Of a stretch of 64,000 bases of DNA, positions 63,085 through 64,000 are shown one piece after another. The stretch is from Nematopogon swammerdamellus. Taxonomy: Eukaryota; Arthropoda; Insecta; Lepidoptera; Adelidae. The notes under the pieces are model-generated. The model was not told the DNA's origin. It did not search any database and worked only from the letters and a program-made list of their open reading frames with translations. The position numbers were made by a program, and so were the translations under genes. The stretch's first letter is position 1. Every line of letters begins with the position of its first letter. The DNA is taken from contig OX336343.1 in the NCBI GenBank assembly GCA_946902875.1, positions 15,857,596-15,921,595 on the forward strand. The letters run 5' to 3'.

Positions 63085-63660
63085 ATCGAAAAGGGTTATT
63101 GCCAGGGCCAAATTTGACCACATCGGCAGAATCGGCGATAGACTGAACCAGCACCCAACTGGGAGCCGTGAGTTCTGGTCTCTCGCCAAATCTGTCGAGT
63201 CAAATTTCTGCCGCTCCTCTCTTCCACCTCTGCAGTGTCCTGGAGGCTCACTTGCCCACTCCGCAAAGGAGATAGCCGACTTACTGGTATCTCTATTTGC
63301 GGGGAACTCCAACCTGGACGATGGGGGTGCCACTCCCCCATCCATACCTAGGTGCGAGAACTCCATGCCGTGGGCCGGATAGGATTCCTGCATTAGTGTT
63401 GAAAAGGTGTGCTCCCGAACTGGTCCCAGTCCCAGTGCTGACGCGCCTATTCCGTCTCTCCTACTCCAATGGCCGTGTGCCGGCGGCCTGGAAATCTGCG
63501 TTTGTGCAAGCGGTCCGTAAAAAGGGTGACCGCTCAAACCCGTCAAACTACCGACCTATAGCGATTACCTCCCTTCTCTGTAAGGTGATGGAGCGCATTA
63601 TCAATATCTGGAGACGAATGACCTCATCAGCGATCGGCAATACGGCTTCCGGCCAAAACG
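63085..63660 (+). pseudogene. Retrotransposon RT N-terminal part
   Basis: RVIARAKFDHIGRIGDRLNQ, SREFWSLAKSVESNFC, then after a frameshift DRIPALVLKRCAPELVPV and NPSNYRPIAITSLLCKVMER (RT motifs 0-2). The downstream RT, including the catalytic FADD-type motif, is not in the window. Confidence 0.85.
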
Positions 63661-64000
63661 ATTTTTTTTTATGGAAACTGACACGGTTGGCTACATCACC
63701 CACAACGTCCGTGATGTCAGCCCATAACACCGGGTGAACTAGGTGCCATGTCAGTGCTTCCCCCTTTGATCGTGCCGGCTACACTGAACTGGTCGGAAAA
63801 CACAAACTATTTACATAGCCGTTTTGACCGACGTTTCATTCAGTGCGGTGGTACCAACCCGGGCGGGTTAAACCCTACCACCAAGTAAGATTAGGAGGAC
63901 AAAGATTAGGACCTACAGTTTTACGAGGAATCCGAACCTCGGTCAGCCTCCAACGGTCAGCGGTCACCCATCCAAGAACTGACCGCGCCCAGCGTTGCTT
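63661..64000 (-). mobile_element. 5S-rRNA-headed SINE, antisense, best headed copy
   Basis: A-tail complement at 63662-63671, the full body, and then at the right edge the 5S-like head. In reverse complement the head reads aagcaacgctgggcgcggtc then agttcttggatgggtgaccg. It shows that the window's SINE bodies belong to a 5S-derived family. Cut by the window end. Confidence 0.88.

Larger units (their letters stand above)
60412..64000 (+). mobile_element. Non-LTR retrotransposon (CR1/Jockey group), nested-insertion copy
   Basis: A GC-rich 5'UTR (60412-60953) leads to an ATG at 60954. The ORF can be followed through an apurinic endonuclease domain and into the RT N-terminus. It is broken by three insertions: a retrotransposon tail (about 61452-61969), a TIR element (62573-63084) and a SINE (63661 to window end). 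Frameshifts also occur (about 61130, 62485 and 63370), so the copy is dead. It runs off the right edge. Confidence 0.8.

Overview
This is a eukaryotic, insect-type genomic window, almost certainly from a moth or butterfly. It has GC-rich coding exons with GT-AG introns set in AT-rich DNA full of short interspersed elements. Several repeats have forms I know from Lepidoptera: the CTAGCTGTTGCCCGCGGC-type repeat, the foldback MITE ending in GGCCCACTTGCACCAAC, the microsatellite-bearing GGTTCCGTA...GGAACCCTAAA repeat, and a 5S-rRNA-headed SINE. No species can be named from sequence alone.

Only one gene is certain: BTAF1 (TAF172, Mot1; Hel89B in Drosophila), the SNF2/Swi2-family ATPase that strips TATA-binding protein from DNA. 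I could follow it on the + strand from an ATG at 15612 to a TGA at 42748. It has 32 coding exons with compatible splice phases, giving about 1,927 residues. The first coding exon is an 11-nt piece (MTS plus two bases of an Arg codon) that joins in phase to the conserved RLDRLF sequence.

Layout. 1-3.4 kb: no recognisable gene. 3.4-10.9 kb: SINE copies, a pogo-like MITE nested in a SINE, retrotransposon tails and minisatellites. 11.07-14.57 kb: a 27-unit, 130-bp tandem array with higher-order structure, followed directly by the C-terminal part of a Helitron/Pif1-type helicase. 14.98-15.54 kb: a near-perfect 0.55-kb palindrome ending about 70 bp before the BTAF1 start codon. 15.6-42.75 kb: BTAF1, whose introns hold many MITEs, SINEs and non-LTR fragments. 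Two introns also hold tandem arrays of partial copies of the exon just upstream. 42.75-49.4 kb: 3' flank and AT-rich DNA with one MITE. 49.4-60.2 kb: gene-poor DNA with two possible orphan first exons. 60.4-64 kb: a non-LTR retrotransposon (5'UTR, endonuclease, start of RT) broken by a retrotransposon tail, a TIR element and a SINE, running off the window end.

I found no convincing unknown multi-gene system. The least explained features are the two BTAF1 exon-plus-donor tandem arrays, both of which stop at a transposable element, and the palindrome beside the BTAF1 start. All coordinates were read by eye. Splice sites were chosen by reading-frame continuity and remembered similarity to human and fly BTAF1, not by alignment software.
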